Part shown: positions 1 to 10,780 of the stretch, in pieces
Position numbering within the stretch: position 1 is the stretch's first letter
Layout of the letters: each line of letters opens with the position of its first letter
Source: Rebecca billardiae RCC1528
Taxonomy: Eukaryota; Haptophyta
NCBI GenBank assembly: GCA_965240325.2
Contig: OZ251236.1
Location: 682,001-746,000, forward strand
Direction: 5' to 3'
DNA: 64,000 bases
Notes under the pieces: model-generated
What the model was told of the DNA's origin: nothing
Database searches by the model: none
Seen by the model: the letters and a program-made list of their open reading frames with translations, nothing else
Program-made: the position numbers and the translations under genes

Positions 1-463
1 GCGTCGAGGGCTCGTAGCAGTACCCCTTCTCCGTCACCGTCAGCGAGACGATGCGCACGTCCGGGTGGGCGAGGAGCTCGAGCACCTCCGAGGGCGACTC
101 CGGGTAGACGAGGCAGCGGAGGACGCAGCCGATGAGCAGGATCCGGCCGCCCTCGACGGAGGAGCGCTCGTGGACGGTGTACAGCCCGTCCTGCGGCTCG
201 AGCTGGTCGCGGACGGTTGTCGACCGCATGGACACGCCGACCGAGCCCCACGCGTGCGCGTCGGCGCCCTCGAGCTGCTCGATCGCGCGGTGCGTGAACA
301 CGGCCTGGTGCGCGCGGTGGAACGCGCCGAGGCCGAGGTGCACGATGCCGGTACGCAGCTGCGAGCGGTCGTACGAGAGCTTGGGCAGGTTTGGCGCGTC
401 CGCAGCGCTCGCCTCGTTGAGGCGCATGGCGCGGTCGGTCGAGACGAGCGAGGGTGGGCTCAT
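1..463 (-). CDS. Mannitol dehydrogenase / fructuronate reductase family protein, 3' truncated by window edge
   Basis: The minus-strand frame is open from an ATG at 463 to the window edge, giving 154 residues of the N-terminal half. It contains GIVHLGLGAFHRAHQA (about residues 39-54), the nucleotide-binding loop typical of the long-chain mannitol dehydrogenase family (Mannitol_dh N-terminal Rossmann domain). It also has QDGLYTVHER and SLTVTEKGYCYE, both conserved in mannitol 2-dehydrogenases, D-arabinitol dehydrogenases and fructuronate/tagaturonate reductases. These enzymes interconvert a polyol or uronate and its keto form using NAD(P)H. The C-terminal catalytic domain lies outside the window, so the substrate cannot be assigned. 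Mannitol is a common compatible solute in algae, which makes mannitol/fructose conversion a reasonable guess. No targeting signal is obvious. The gene is transcribed away from the mitochondrial SHMT gene. The family is confident; the substrate is not. Confidence 0.85.
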   Translation of the reverse strand, partial: MSPPSLVSTDRAMRLNEASAADAPNLPKLSYDRSQLRTGIVHLGLGAFHRAHQAVFTHRAIEQLEGADAHAWGSVGVSMRSTTVRDQLEPQDGLYTVHERSSVEGGRILLIGCVLRCLVYPESPSEVLELLAHPDVRIVSLTVTEKGYCYEPST

Positions 464-1015
464 CGTGCGCGAGAGGTGCGATGCGTCCGCCTGCCGCCAG
501 CCGCCGCCGCCAGCCGGTGTGCTGACGAAACCGGGTCATCTGGACGCACGATTTTAAATGGTTCAAGCGCGCGGAAAACATTAATTGCTCGCGGCCCCAA
601 AAAGGACTTCAGACTTGGCCCCCGGACGCGCGTGGGGGGCCCGGCGGCGGGGGGGGGCGGGCCGGGGGGGGGCGGACCGATCCGGGCGTGAACGAAGGTA
701 GTCCGGGTCTCTCACCGCCGTGTGGCACAGAACCGCCGCTTTGCCGCCGCACGTCGCTTTCGCACCGCAAGTCTCTGGCAACGGGCGGCGGAGATTGTGA
801 GTCGCGAGCTACGGGAATTTACCCGAGATTCCGCCGTGCGGTGCCATTCTCCCCTGCGCTCGTAGGCGCAATTTCCGCGTGGGCGGGTGCGCCATTTCGA
901 CGGGCTTCGTTGCCGGGGCTTGTGTAATCACGCCCTTCGTCATCGAAGGCTGTGTGCGGGAGGGTCCCTAGCGTCGCGCACGTCCGTCATCCGCCCGCTT
1001 CTCTCGCCGCGAGCC
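464..1015. other. Divergent intergenic region between mannitol dehydrogenase family gene and mitochondrial SHMT
   Basis: This stretch should hold both promoters. It contains poly-G/C tracts around 640-680 and no clear TATA box near either start. Frames crossing it have no family features. Confidence 0.5.
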
Positions 1016-2772
1016 ATGCGCCGCTCGTCGACCCTCACGCTCGCAGCCTCGGCGGTGCGCCCACGCGTGGGCGGCGTGGCTCGCCGCGCGCTCTCGACCG
1101 CGGTCAAGCGCGAGGAGCGCCTGTCGCACCTGCTCGACGATGACCTCCGCACGCTGGATCCGGAGGTGTTCGATGTGATCGAGAAGGAGAAGTGCCGCCA
1201 GCGCACGTCGCTCACGCTGATCCCGTCGGAGAACTACACCTCGTCCGCCGTGCTCGAGGCGCTCGGCTCGGTCATGCAGAACAAGTATTCGGAGGGCTAC
1301 CCGGGCGCGCGGTACTACGGAGGGAACGAGTGGATCGACGCGGCCGAGAGCATGTGCAGGAAGCGCGCGCTCGATGCGTTCGGGCTCGACCCGGAGAAGT
1401 GGGGCGTGAACGTGCAGCCGCTCTCGGGCTCGCCCGCCAACATGTACGTCTTCACCGCGTGCATGAAGCCGCACGACCGCCTGATGGGCCTCGACCTGCC
1501 GCACGGCGGCCACCTGAGCCACGGCTTTCAGACCGAGACCAAGAAGGTGAGCGCCGTGTCGATCTACTTCGAGACGTTCCCGTACCGGCTGGACGAGTCG
1601 ACCGGGCTGATCGACTACGACGCGCTGCAGACGTCGGCGGGCATCATCCGGCCAAAGCTCATCATCGCCGGCACGTCCGCGTACTCGCGCCACATCGACT
1701 ACGCGCGCATGCGCCAGATCGCCGACTCGGTCGGCGCGTACATGATGTCGGACATGGCGCACATCGCCGGGCTGGTCGCGGCGGGCGTGGTGCCCAGCCC
1801 GTTCGAGCACTCGGACGTGGTGACCACCACCACGCACAAGTCGCTCCGCGGCCCGCGCGGCTCGATGATCTTCTACCGCAAGGGCAAGCGCGGCACCAAC
1901 AAGAAGGGAGAGGACGTCATGTACAACCTCGAGGGCCCGATCAACTCGGCGGTGTTCCCGGGGCACCAGGGCGGGCCGCACAACCACACGATCACGGCGC
2001 TCGCCGTCGCGCTCAAGCAGGCCGCCTCGCCCGAGTTCGCCGAGTACCAGCGCCAGGTCATCCGCAACTCGGCCGCGCTCACCGAGTCGATGCGCAAGCT
2101 GGGCTACTCGATCGTGTCGGGCGGCACAGACAACCACCTGCTGCTCGTCGACCTCAAGCCGATGGGCATCGACGGCGCGCGCGTCGAGTCGGTGCTGGAG
2201 AGGACGTCGATCGCGCTGAACAAGAACACGGTGCCGGGCGACAAGAGCGCCTTCGTGCCGGGCGGCATCCGCATGGGCGCGCCCGCGCTCACCACGCGCG
2301 GCTTCACGGAGGTGCGGCGGCGCGCGCCGCGCCGCGCCGCGCCGCGCCGCGCGCGGCTGTGCCTCGCGGTGCTCACGCGCCCCGCCTCGCGCGCGCGGAC
2401 CCGCAGGCGGACTTTGAGACCGTCGCTAGCTTCGTCGACCGCGGCGTCAAGCTCGCGATCGAGCTCAACGCGAGCGTCGAGGGCAAGAAGCTCGCGGACT
2501 TCAAGGCTGCTCTGAACTCGAGCGAGCCGGCGGTGCGCGCTCGCGCCCGTGTCGGCGCGTGTGCGCGGGTGGCGCGCGCGCATGCGCGGCGTGCGTGCGC
2601 ACCGGCGCGCACGCGGCCTGCTTACCGCCTCGTCCTCCCCGCGCGCGCGCCCTCGCCCGTTGCCGCGTCGCAGGGCATCACCCAGCTGCGCAAGGAGGTG
2701 GAGGAGTTCTCGATGAGCTTCCCGACCGTCGGCTTCACCGAGGACAGCATGGTGTACCCGACACACGCGTGA
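1016..2772 (+). CDS. SHMT: Serine hydroxymethyltransferase, mitochondrial
   Basis: PLP enzyme converting serine and tetrahydrofolate to glycine and 5,10-methylene-tetrahydrofolate. I join three exons: 1016-2311, 2407-2532 and 2674-2772, giving 506 residues, the usual size for organellar SHMT. The start [12 protein letters not shown] opens an Arg/Ser/Ala-rich presequence with [13 protein letters not shown] near residue 27, typical of matrix targeting. Family signatures include [28 protein letters not shown], and [14 protein letters not shown], whose lysine (about residue 275) forms the PLP Schiff base; [10 protein letters not shown] follows. Intron 1 (95 bp, GTGCGG...GCAG) sits after TTRGFTE and intron 2 (141 bp, GTGCGC...GCAG) after LNSSEPA; both joins are phase 0 and restore the conserved C-terminus, ending in SMVYPTHA. 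The ATG at 1016 is preferred because the longer upstream frame has no conserved residues. A second, cytosolic-type SHMT lies at 29583-31323. Confidence 0.97.
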
Positions 2773-4340
2773 GCTCAGCCGCCAGCCAGCCGTGCTCGGC
2801 CTGCCTGCCCGACCGACGCCGCGAGTGCGGCAGATGTGCCTTGAAGACTGGCTGTACTCCGCGGCGTGCCCGCCTGCACGCTGGCCTCTGCGACTGCGGT
2901 CCCGGTACGGCCATACGTCGCGTGTAAGTGCGTCTGCCTGCGCCGCTAACCTCCGGCCGTCATCGTCACTAACAGCGCTCTTGTGTCCAGTGACTATAGT
3001 GAGTTGAGGACTACTGATGATGAGATGCGCCACCGGGCCGGAGTCTGCCTGCTGCTACTGTTTCCGAAGCCGCCTGTTATTGCATGCCCTAGTTACAGGC
3101 CATACCGTACTGCTCCACCGGGTAGCCTTCACTCGGCGCCTCTACGCGCGGTGGCTGTGTGCCCTGAGGCTGAGTCGTTTCGGAGCAGCGCTGCCACGGC
3201 TGCATTGCATACTACATGTCGTACACGACTAGTTTACTAGCAGTACCTTCGGATGTGACGGACTGTCTGATGTAGCAGCAGTAGTGATGATGATGATTTA
3301 ATTGACGACTGCTACGATATATATGTGACGACGACGTGTCACGTGAAGTTAGTACCGTAGTACGGTGACAGTCTGCGGCGCCCGCCCGCGCCGCGCCGCG
3401 CCCGCCCGCGGAATCGGCCGTGCGGGGCCCGCCAGTCTTACTGCTACTCGTCAGTATAGTGCCATCACTCATCAGGCTGAACCTCGCGGGCCAGGCCTGG
3501 CGCAGCGCGGAATGCAGCAGAGTTGGCGCGCGGCGGGATTGATAATGATTATCATTATTGATGATGATGTCATGCATCATATCTATTCATCTGCTCGATG
3601 ATGTCGATGACGATGTTATATTATTGATGATACTGGGCTCTGGCTTCGGTTGACCCCTGCCAGAGACGGGCACTGTGAGCTCCTTCATGAAGTCACTCGT
3701 GAAAACTGCACAGGAGGACCTCAATGGATGCCTAGATGATGACTTCAGAGCGATAATCCGATATTGGGCCAACAAGCACTTCCTCTATAGTTCAGACTCT
3801 ATTTTACTATGTATTTACCCATTTCAAACTCTGGTCAGAACACGGTCCGGGAGCGATCCGGATGCACCCGTAGCTATTGGAAACATGTCACCGGACTGGG
3901 TAAATAGCTATGTCGTATGAAAATAGATCGAGTCTGAAGTAGTCCCAAACTGAGTTTCACACGGTCCTGGGCACTTATTGATGGCGGCGCCATCCATAGT
4001 AACCCTACTTGGAGCCCTGTGGGACACTTCGGGCGTTCATTCGGCGGCCGCGCGCAGGACGAATGCGACGAAGATCATCATTTTCGGTACGCCCGGGGCC
4101 GGTTTCTATGACCGGACTGGCAAGGCCGCCAGGGGTCAACTCGGCGGAGCGGGCTCCGGAGCCAGCCAGAGCCGCCACTCGGTCTCGGACGCCAGTCTGA
4201 CGACTATCGTCAGCAGTGCCGATTAGTTATGACAAGCGCCTACTCATCTGGACATCCGAGGCTGCTTCCGGCGGCGCTCACGAGTGCGCGGAGCCGCTCA
4301 TTGTCAGCACGTCGTTCAGGCGCATAACGCCGCAGGCCCA
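2773..4340. other. Convergent intergenic region, no gene recognised
   Basis: Lies between the 3' ends of SHMT and the ACOT9-like gene. It holds GATGATG-rich runs near 3280-3300 and 3540-3640 and a patch visibly poorer in GC than its surroundings (about 3540-3960). An 81-residue frame at 3675-3920 falls in this patch but resembles nothing I know. I see no RNA gene or mobile element. Confidence 0.5.
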
Positions 4341-5753
4341 TCAATCAGCTCCGCCCTCGTCGACGCCAGCGGCCGCCTGGCGAGCGAGCATACGCGCCGC
4401 CTCGTCGGTCGTGGCCGGGATGATGCGCTTCACCTCGTCCAGGTCCGGCACCGTGAACGCGAACATGAACGTGTTCACCGTCGACGACGTGCGCGTCTCC
4501 GGCTGCACGACGTGCGCCGTCACCTCGACATGTATCTCGGGCGGCCGGACGACGACCCGGCGCGTGCCCTCGCTCTCCGAGCGCTTGGGTGTGGTGTACA
4601 GCACGACTGAGTCGAGCCGCAGCAGGTCGCCCACGTTGACCGGCGCGATGAAGTCGACGCGGCCCACCTCGGCGAACTGCGGCCGCGAGCCCGCGAACAG
4701 GAACGCGGTGGCGAAGCCCAGCTCGTACGCGCGGCGCATGAGCAGGCCGCCGAAGATTCGATTCTGCGTGTTGCGCTGCTGCGGCTGGCAGACGAAGGCG
4801 TTGCTCTGCCGCGTCGCGCTCATGAGCACGCCGCGCGGGTCGGCGAGCGCGGGCATCTGCAGCGCGGGGAGCGCCTCGCTGACCAGCTCCGCGGTCGCGG
4901 ACGCGTTCGCCGCCACGTTCGCGCAATCGCGGCTCGCCTCGCGACTCGCGCGCTGCTTGCGCGCGCGCTCGGCATATTGCTCAAAGGTCTGCCGCTCGTC
5001 GGGGGTACGCAGCTCGAGCGGGTTGAGCGGGGCGGCCTTGAGCGTCTTCGGGTCGCGCGCGACGAACGTGAAGTCCGCCGTCATCCACGGCTCGCGCCGC
5101 CCGTCCAGCGGCGCGTCGGAGAGCGCGCACAGCGAGATGACCATCGAGGAGCGGCCGATCCAAACAACCTTGCCCGAAATCGTCATGTCCGCCTCTGTCG
5201 TGCAATTGTGCAGGATGCGGATGCGGTCGACGGAGGCGGTGACGTGCATCAGGGTGGTCGGCGCGCGCGGCTGCGAGTGCTTGAACGCGATCGTGCCGGC
5301 GAGCGCGTCGAGGTCCTCTAGAATGCGGCCCTGTGCACGGCGCGCGCGCGCGCGCGCGTCGCCGCGCGACGCGCGAGCGCATGCAGAGCCGCGCGCTCAG
5401 ACGCGTGGGGGCACGGGGAGGCGCGCGCAGCCGAGGGCGCAGCGGGGCGCGGCGCGCACCATGCGCACGAAACCCCACGGGTTCCGGTACGACTCGGCGA
5501 GCATGAAGTTGGACGAGAAGTCGTACGTGATCGACGTGGCCGACACATCCACCGTGCGCGGCTGCGTCGGGTCGCACATGACGGCGGACGCGCGCTCCTC
5601 ACCCTCGGCCGTGCGCATGGCCCAGAGGTTGTCGACGACGGGCGAGTGGAACTTGCCCGCGACGTTGTTGCACCATCTCTCCCCGCACAACGCGCTCGCG
5701 AGGCCCCACTTCCGCCCCAATCGTGGCACCGATCGACACGACGCCGCCATCAT
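4341..5753 (-). CDS. ACOT9: ACOT9-like acyl-CoA thioesterase, probably mitochondrial
   Basis: Hydrolyses acyl-CoA to free acid and CoA. Two exons, 5753-5460 and 5330-4341, are separated by a 129-bp intron (GTGCGC...GCACAG, phase 0), giving 427 residues; animal ACOT9 is of similar length. The join reads ESYRNPWGFVRM then GRILEDLDALAGTIAFKHS, the family's conserved first hotdog segment. The second hotdog domain is marked by NTQNRIFGGLLMRRAYELGF, then FAGSRPQFAEVGRVDFIAPV and NTFMFAFTVPD, close to ACOT9 landmarks. The N-terminus (MMAASCRSVPRLGRKWGL) is basic and hydrophobic, consistent with mitochondrial import. The frame runs 30 bases upstream, but from TTG; the first ATGs are at 5753 and 5750. 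The gene is divergent from mL54, only 63 bp away. Confidence 0.9.
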
Positions 5754-5816
5754 TGCCGATCGAAATGAGCGGCGCTCCGGCAACTCCGGGCCACGGGGGG
5801 CAGTCGGGGACCAAGG
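5754..5816. promoter_or_regulatory. Compact bidirectional promoter between ACOT9-like gene and mL54
   Basis: Only 63 bp separate the two divergent start codons, both of genes for probable mitochondrial proteins. The core promoter elements of one or both genes must overlap the other's leader or coding region. No TATA box is visible. This is inferred from gene arrangement. Confidence 0.5.
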
Positions 5817-6179
5817 ATGATGGCGGCGATGCTGCCGCGTTCACAGGCGCGCACGCTCCTTCACACGTGCGCCCGCGGGCTGGCGAAGAAGGCCGCGCCC
5901 GCAGCGAAGGGCAAGGCCAACAAGTCCGCAGCGCCCTCGGAGGCGGCGCCGTCCGTGGTGCCCATCAACTACATGAAGGCTGGGGAAGACCCCCCCCTAA
6001 AGTCGCTGAGCGAATATCCGACATGGGTGCCCGCGCTCAGCCAGGTGCCTGCGTCGGAAGCCGAGCTCATGAAGAAGCACGCCTCCGGGGTCGAGCTGAG
6101 CGCGGGTGAGTTCAAACGCCTCTTCAAGCTCAGACGGAGAAACGCCATCAAGCAGCTCAACGATGAGCTGCGAAAGTGA
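5817..6179 (+). CDS. MRPL54: Mitochondrial large-subunit ribosomal protein mL54
   Basis: A 120-residue single-exon protein. It begins with a presequence, MMAAMLPRSQARTLLHTCAR, rich in Arg, Ser and Leu without acidic residues, and a basic Ala/Lys linker. The core reads LKSLSEYPTWVPALSQ and the C-terminus LFKLRRRNAIKQLNDELRK. Both fit the mL54 family (Ribosomal_L37, yeast Mrpl37), which has an EYPxWL-type motif and ends in a K/R-rich helix with IKQxN. mL54 is a structural protein of the mitochondrial large ribosomal subunit, absent from bacteria. Length is normal for the family. Methionines at 5817, 5820 and 5829 are alternative starts; all keep the presequence. The gene shares a 63-bp divergent promoter region with the ACOT9-like gene. 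Confidence 0.85.
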   Translation: MMAAMLPRSQARTLLHTCARGLAKKAAPAAKGKANKSAAPSEAAPSVVPINYMKAGEDPPLKSLSEYPTWVPALSQVPASEAELMKKHASGVELSAGEFKRLFKLRRRNAIKQLNDELRK

Positions 6180-7302
6180 TGCACACTGGCAGGAGCCATC
6201 TGGACGCGATTGCCTGGCTTTTTCGTAAGAGACGCAGGCTGGCTCGGGTGTGGCATGAACGAGTACATGCGGCAGCCAGCGTTTGACGACCTTCAGCTTA
6301 GTGGCATCATTCGGTCGGCGGGCCCGGCGCTGGCCGACGTCAACGAGCCCGCGTGGTCCCAGGCAGGCGACTCCGTCGCTCTGACCATGCTGTGACGACA
6401 TCGGCGGAGTGCGCTACTGCTGTCGCATGGGCCAGACACGGCGATATTACAGCAGCAGCAATCGAACACTCGAGCTTCGGCTACTTGTCGCGGTCGCGTG
6501 CTGACGCGGAGTCGGCGGCCGCGGCGGCGCCGTGGCGCGACGCCGCCAGCGCATTAATGCCGCTGATGCGGCACCGCACGTCACAGCGTCACGGCGTCAT
6601 CGCCGGCCTGACTGATGAGTGCTGCTGCTCGGCTGTGCTCGGCCTCGGCAGTCGGCTGGGTCAGAAGTCAGCAGACGACTCTGCGTACGTAATAACCATG
6701 ATGCTATATATTAACTAGTAGTAGTCACCGCGGATGATGATGATCTCATGATGATCACAATTAAGTTATATATGATCCGCAGATGATAGCACTCGGCTGC
6801 TCGGATAAATAAGTACGACGGATTATCGTCAGTATATATATTGGCCGATGAGTAGTAGTGTCACGGCATCAGTGGCCCCGCCCGAAACGAATCGTCGATG
6901 TCACTCGATGACAGTCTCGATGTGACTACTTAGTGAGTGCTGAGTCGGTGCTGAGCAGCCGTGACCGTCGGACTCACTCGGAGTGGTCGTAGTTGGTCGG
7001 CGGTGCACGCGACGCGCCACCCGCGTGCGAGCCGCCGCCGCCGGCGACGCAGGATGACGCGCTTGGCTGGAGCCATCTCGCACGCCCGCGCCTGGCGTGA
7101 GCAGGCGGCCCCGGGCCGCCGGAAACGATCTCCGGCCTCGGCCGGCAGAAATGAGAAAACCCCGGACGGATGATATGACTGTTTGTCCCCGGGGACGATA
7201 CCGGGCAGCAGGCTTTCTGCACTCTTGACTCAGTCAGTCACAGTGGCAGCAGGCGCAGGCGGCAGGGCGCGCAGGCGGCAGCCCCGAATTTAATTAGTTC
7301 CG

Positions 7303-7303
<1 letters not shown>

Positions 7304-7378
<75 letters not shown>
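7304..7378. repeat. (TA)n microsatellite
   Basis: About 75 bp of uninterrupted TA dinucleotides. Confidence 0.98.
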
Positions 7379-7381
<3 letters not shown>

Positions 7382-8255
7382 GCGTTATAGGGAACCTATA
7401 ACTGAGTGTCTATGAGCGACGCCAAGAATCCGGCTCGCACGGCATTCCTGCGTTGTCCTGTGCGCACCGCCGCGCGCAGGAGTCCTGGTGCGCTGCCAAT
7501 CTGGCCCACAGCGGCGCACCCGCAGGACTCGGTTGGTTACCGCTCACATCGGATCGATCAGGCTTCGCTCTCGGGGGCGCCATGGGGCTGCTCACGACGA
7601 AGGCGCCGAGCTGGGCAAGGGAATCGCCTGCATCGAGCACTGCCGGGTGCACTCTCCGCTGCAGGAGGTGCACCGCAGTCGCGCAGCCCCTCTGCTCGGT
7701 AAGGTCGCTGGCTGTCTGTGTGGCCCGGCTCCCCGCCTGATCGTTCGGCGGCGCGACGACATCATCTACTGTCTTCGCCGCGTCGCCCCTCATGCAATAT
7801 GGTCTCCTGCTCTCGCCGCTGTCGCGTCAACCCGCACGCTTCATCGTTTGAGATACGCGCTCGCCTCGCGCCCGTGCGTCGCGCGGGTGCGGCGCACTCT
7901 GACGCGTGTCTGCTCGCCGCGCGTCGCGATCGATCGTGCGCGCGCGGCCGCGCAGTCCTCGTCTCTTCTATTTCTAAACGGGATTCATCAACGACTACTT
8001 GGACGCCCGCTCCAACTTATAAACGGGACTCGCGGGCGCCCTCTCGACCTCGGGCAGCAGCTCAACCGCCACGCCGCTGCCAGCGCCCGCTGTCGTTCGT
8101 TGCTCAAATCCCAACATAGCTAACCTGATCGTTCCATGATTGATCATTGTGGTCTGTCTATCTACTCCACGACGCCGCGCGCCGCGACCATCCAGCTCCA
8201 GAGTCCATTCGTACCCGACGCCTTGTACGAGCCGGGCATGGCGGAGTGGCTAGAC

Positions 8256-8327
<72 letters not shown>

Positions 8328-8392
8328 TATGGTCTGATGATGCCAGTAGTTCATATATATATATATATATAGCTATATCACTATATATATAT
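8256..8392. repeat. Compound (TA)n-(GA)n-(TA)n microsatellite
   Basis: TA repeats at 8256-8274 pass into about 50 bp of GA repeats ending near 8323. Two shorter TA runs follow at about 8352-8392. Confidence 0.97.
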
Positions 8393-9024
8393 ATCAGCGC
8401 TACTAGCTTAGTTACTAATGGCGCACGCCCCCCCCCCCCGAAAGGTCTGACTCTGAGCGTGAGCGAAAGCCGGGGGGGGGGCGGCGCACGTGCTCCGCAA
8501 AATCAAAAAGAGGATGCGCGCAGGATTTTGGGGATTTTTCGGTAGGTGGCCACCGCGTATGAGTGGATATCGCTGCCGCAATGATTGCGTTTGTACTGCC
8601 CCTTAATTTTAACGATAGTAACACTTAGGGAAATGCAGGGTGGAATAGCACATAACACCAGCCGTGTGTTAGAACATTCCGTCATAGTAAGATGCCTGAA
8701 TTGTAAGAGCCTGAAACAGCTCGCCAACCATAGAAACGATAGGTTGGGTCGTCAGCTTTGATTCACGCGCTTCTGAAAAACAGCGTTTTAGATTAGACGC
8801 ATCCCTCTTCTCTTATAAGAGAACTGCGCTTCAAAAACACCGTTTCAACGAAAGACGATCGCCCGCCATTCAACTGAAACGAGAGCTGTTCACTCATCAG
8901 ATTCATCAAAGCGACGCGATATGGTATTGCGCGGGTAGCTTGAATCGACCTTCCCGCGCGCCCTGGTATCATACGGTTAGCAAGCTACTGTTGTTGATAT
9001 ACTTTTGGTCATCTGTTGATACGA

Positions 9025-9085
9025 CGTCAATGCGGGTGGCAATCCATTCTTGGATTGCAAGAATGGATTGCCACCCGCATTGACG
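9025..9085. repeat. Perfect 27-bp inverted repeat with 7-nt loop
   Basis: Arms 9025-9051 and 9059-9085 are exact reverse complements around the loop GGATTGC (9052-9058). It lies in a low-GC island with no open frame. It could be a fold-back relic, a hairpin RNA precursor or the core of a small MITE. No flanking duplication was recognised. Confidence 0.95.
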
Positions 9086-9239
9086 AGCCTAAAATCTCAT
9101 GAGCATAAGAATTTCTACCGCTTCAAGTACGACGAATTGATTCAAAGCCAAATGCGGGTGTGATTCGACGTTATGATCCATCTGCAATCATTATAGGAGC
9201 TCTCTGAAAATAAGACTACCAGTAGTGTCCTGACGCGTG

Positions 9240-10075
9240 ACGATTCAGATCGCGAGGCGTCACGTTGCGCCGGCCGGCTCGCGCAAAACACGACGAGTAC
9301 GAGCCGATCGTCGCGCGCGGCCTCTGCGCGCGCGCGGCGGCGCGGCGCGCGGCCGGGCGCGGGAGCCTGGGCGGCGGCGGGCGCGCGGCGGGGCGTGTGC
9401 TGCCCGAGAGGCTGGCGCACTCGCCCAGCGCCGCCGCGCACACCGCCGCCGACCTCGCGCGCACGCCCTCCGTCGCGGCGACGACGGCGACGACGGCGGC
9501 GCGCGCGGGCGGCAGACGCTGTGCGAGCGCGCCACCGCCGACGCCGTCGCGCCGCCGCTGCCCCCGCCGCACCGTGCCGCCGTCGCAGAGGCCGCGCCGC
9601 CGTTGGTCGACGCGCGCGCACGCGTCGCCACGGCCGCCGCCGTCGAGATTCATCATTCAAGATCGGCGCGGGCGTACGCTGCGGCTCGCGCAACGCGCCG
9701 CCGCCGCCGCCGCCGCTCCCCCCGCCCCCGTCCGCCCTCCCGCCCGTCCCGCGCCTCGACGGCGCGCGCCTCCAAAATGTGTGCACCACCGTGCACCGCG
9801 CCTCGTGGCGGACGGCGCGGCGCACTGGGCCGCGGCCGTGTGGGCGATGGCGCGCGGCGCGCGACCCGACGTACGCGGCGGCGCTCGGCCGCACGCTCGA
9901 GGGGCCGCTGTGCGCGCTCGCCGCGCCGCCGCTGCCCGCCGCCGCCGCAAGCCGCAAGTCGCTCGCGCGCCGCGGCCGCGGCCGAGGCGGGACGGGCGGG
10001 AGGCGGCGCGGCTCGGCGCGCGCTGCGGAGGCGCCGCTGCTGCCGCTGCGCGCGGCGCAGCGGCTTCTCGCGTAG
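9240..10075. other. Extremely GC-rich segment with overlapping frames; possible decayed gene
   Basis: Long frames exist on both strands and in several registers (for example plus 9265-10191 and 9395-10075, minus 9653-10330), all Arg/Ala/Pro-rich as expected from GC-biased noncoding DNA. No frame gives a continuous recognisable domain. Short stretches look more protein-like in different registers, which could mean a frameshifted relic. I cannot assign it. Confidence 0.3.
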
Positions 10076-10780
10076 TGGTCGGGCGCGGCGCTGAGTGGCT
10101 GCTCTGCGCGCAGCGCGGCTGCGCACACAACGCGCGTGCGAGCTCGCGTGCACCCCCGGCGCCGCCGCCCGGCTGTCGGACTCGCCAGTGACTCGGCTGC
10201 ATTCGGCGCATGCACCCGTCCGACCGTCCGACCGTGTCGTCACAAGCCGGCTGCTGCTCACAAGCTGCGTGATTCGTGACGAAGAAAGAACGCGACAACT
10301 AGCAGCCACTATCGGGCCGTGCGCCCTCAACTTCGTTGTTTACTACCCGAAGATCGGCGTAGCCGATCATAATATATATATATATAGCTATATAGCAGAC
10401 TCATCCGCGCGCAATAAGTCAGTCGTATCACTGACTGAGGCGGCTCGGCGGTTCGGGTTCCGTCGGCGGGATGGCCCTCGGATGAGGGTGCTGCGGCTGC
10501 CCGGCGTCTATTGTCGTCCTCTTAGGTACTTAGACAATCACAGCAGCAGTTATTGATGCGTACCAATATAACCCCATATCACATATATATATATAGCTGC
10601 TATACTCCGTATATCGGTCTGATTCGCCTCCCGCCCGCGGCCGCGTTTCAGTTTGTCCGCAGGCGCCCCGCCGAGGCGGCGTCGCCTGGTAGAGCGATAG
10701 CGACAGCCCATGCGGGACGCCGGCGCGCGTCACGGCCACGCGCGCGACGCTGATTCGCTTTCTGCGCCCGCTGAGTCGGT

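Larger units (their letters stand above)
6180..10780. other. 4.6-kb gap rich in microsatellites, no confident gene
   Basis: Lies between the convergent ends of mL54 and PP2C. It contains TA and GA microsatellites, a C12 run at 8428-8439 and a G10 run near 8472-8481, a low-GC island (about 8490-9240) with a perfect hairpin, a very GC-rich tangle of frames (9240-10075), and short TA runs near 10370-10390 and 10580-10600. The frames at 7400-8130 show no domain. No tRNA or rRNA was recognised. Confidence 0.55.

Noticed and set aside
3675-3920. 81-residue frame in a GC-poor patch
   Set aside because: No homology recognised and no supporting promoter or splice context; chance open frame cannot be excluded.
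8236-8256. GGCGGAGTGGCTAGAC resembling the 5' part of a tRNA-Ser/Leu
   Set aside because: It runs straight into TA/GA microsatellite with no possible remaining tRNA arms.
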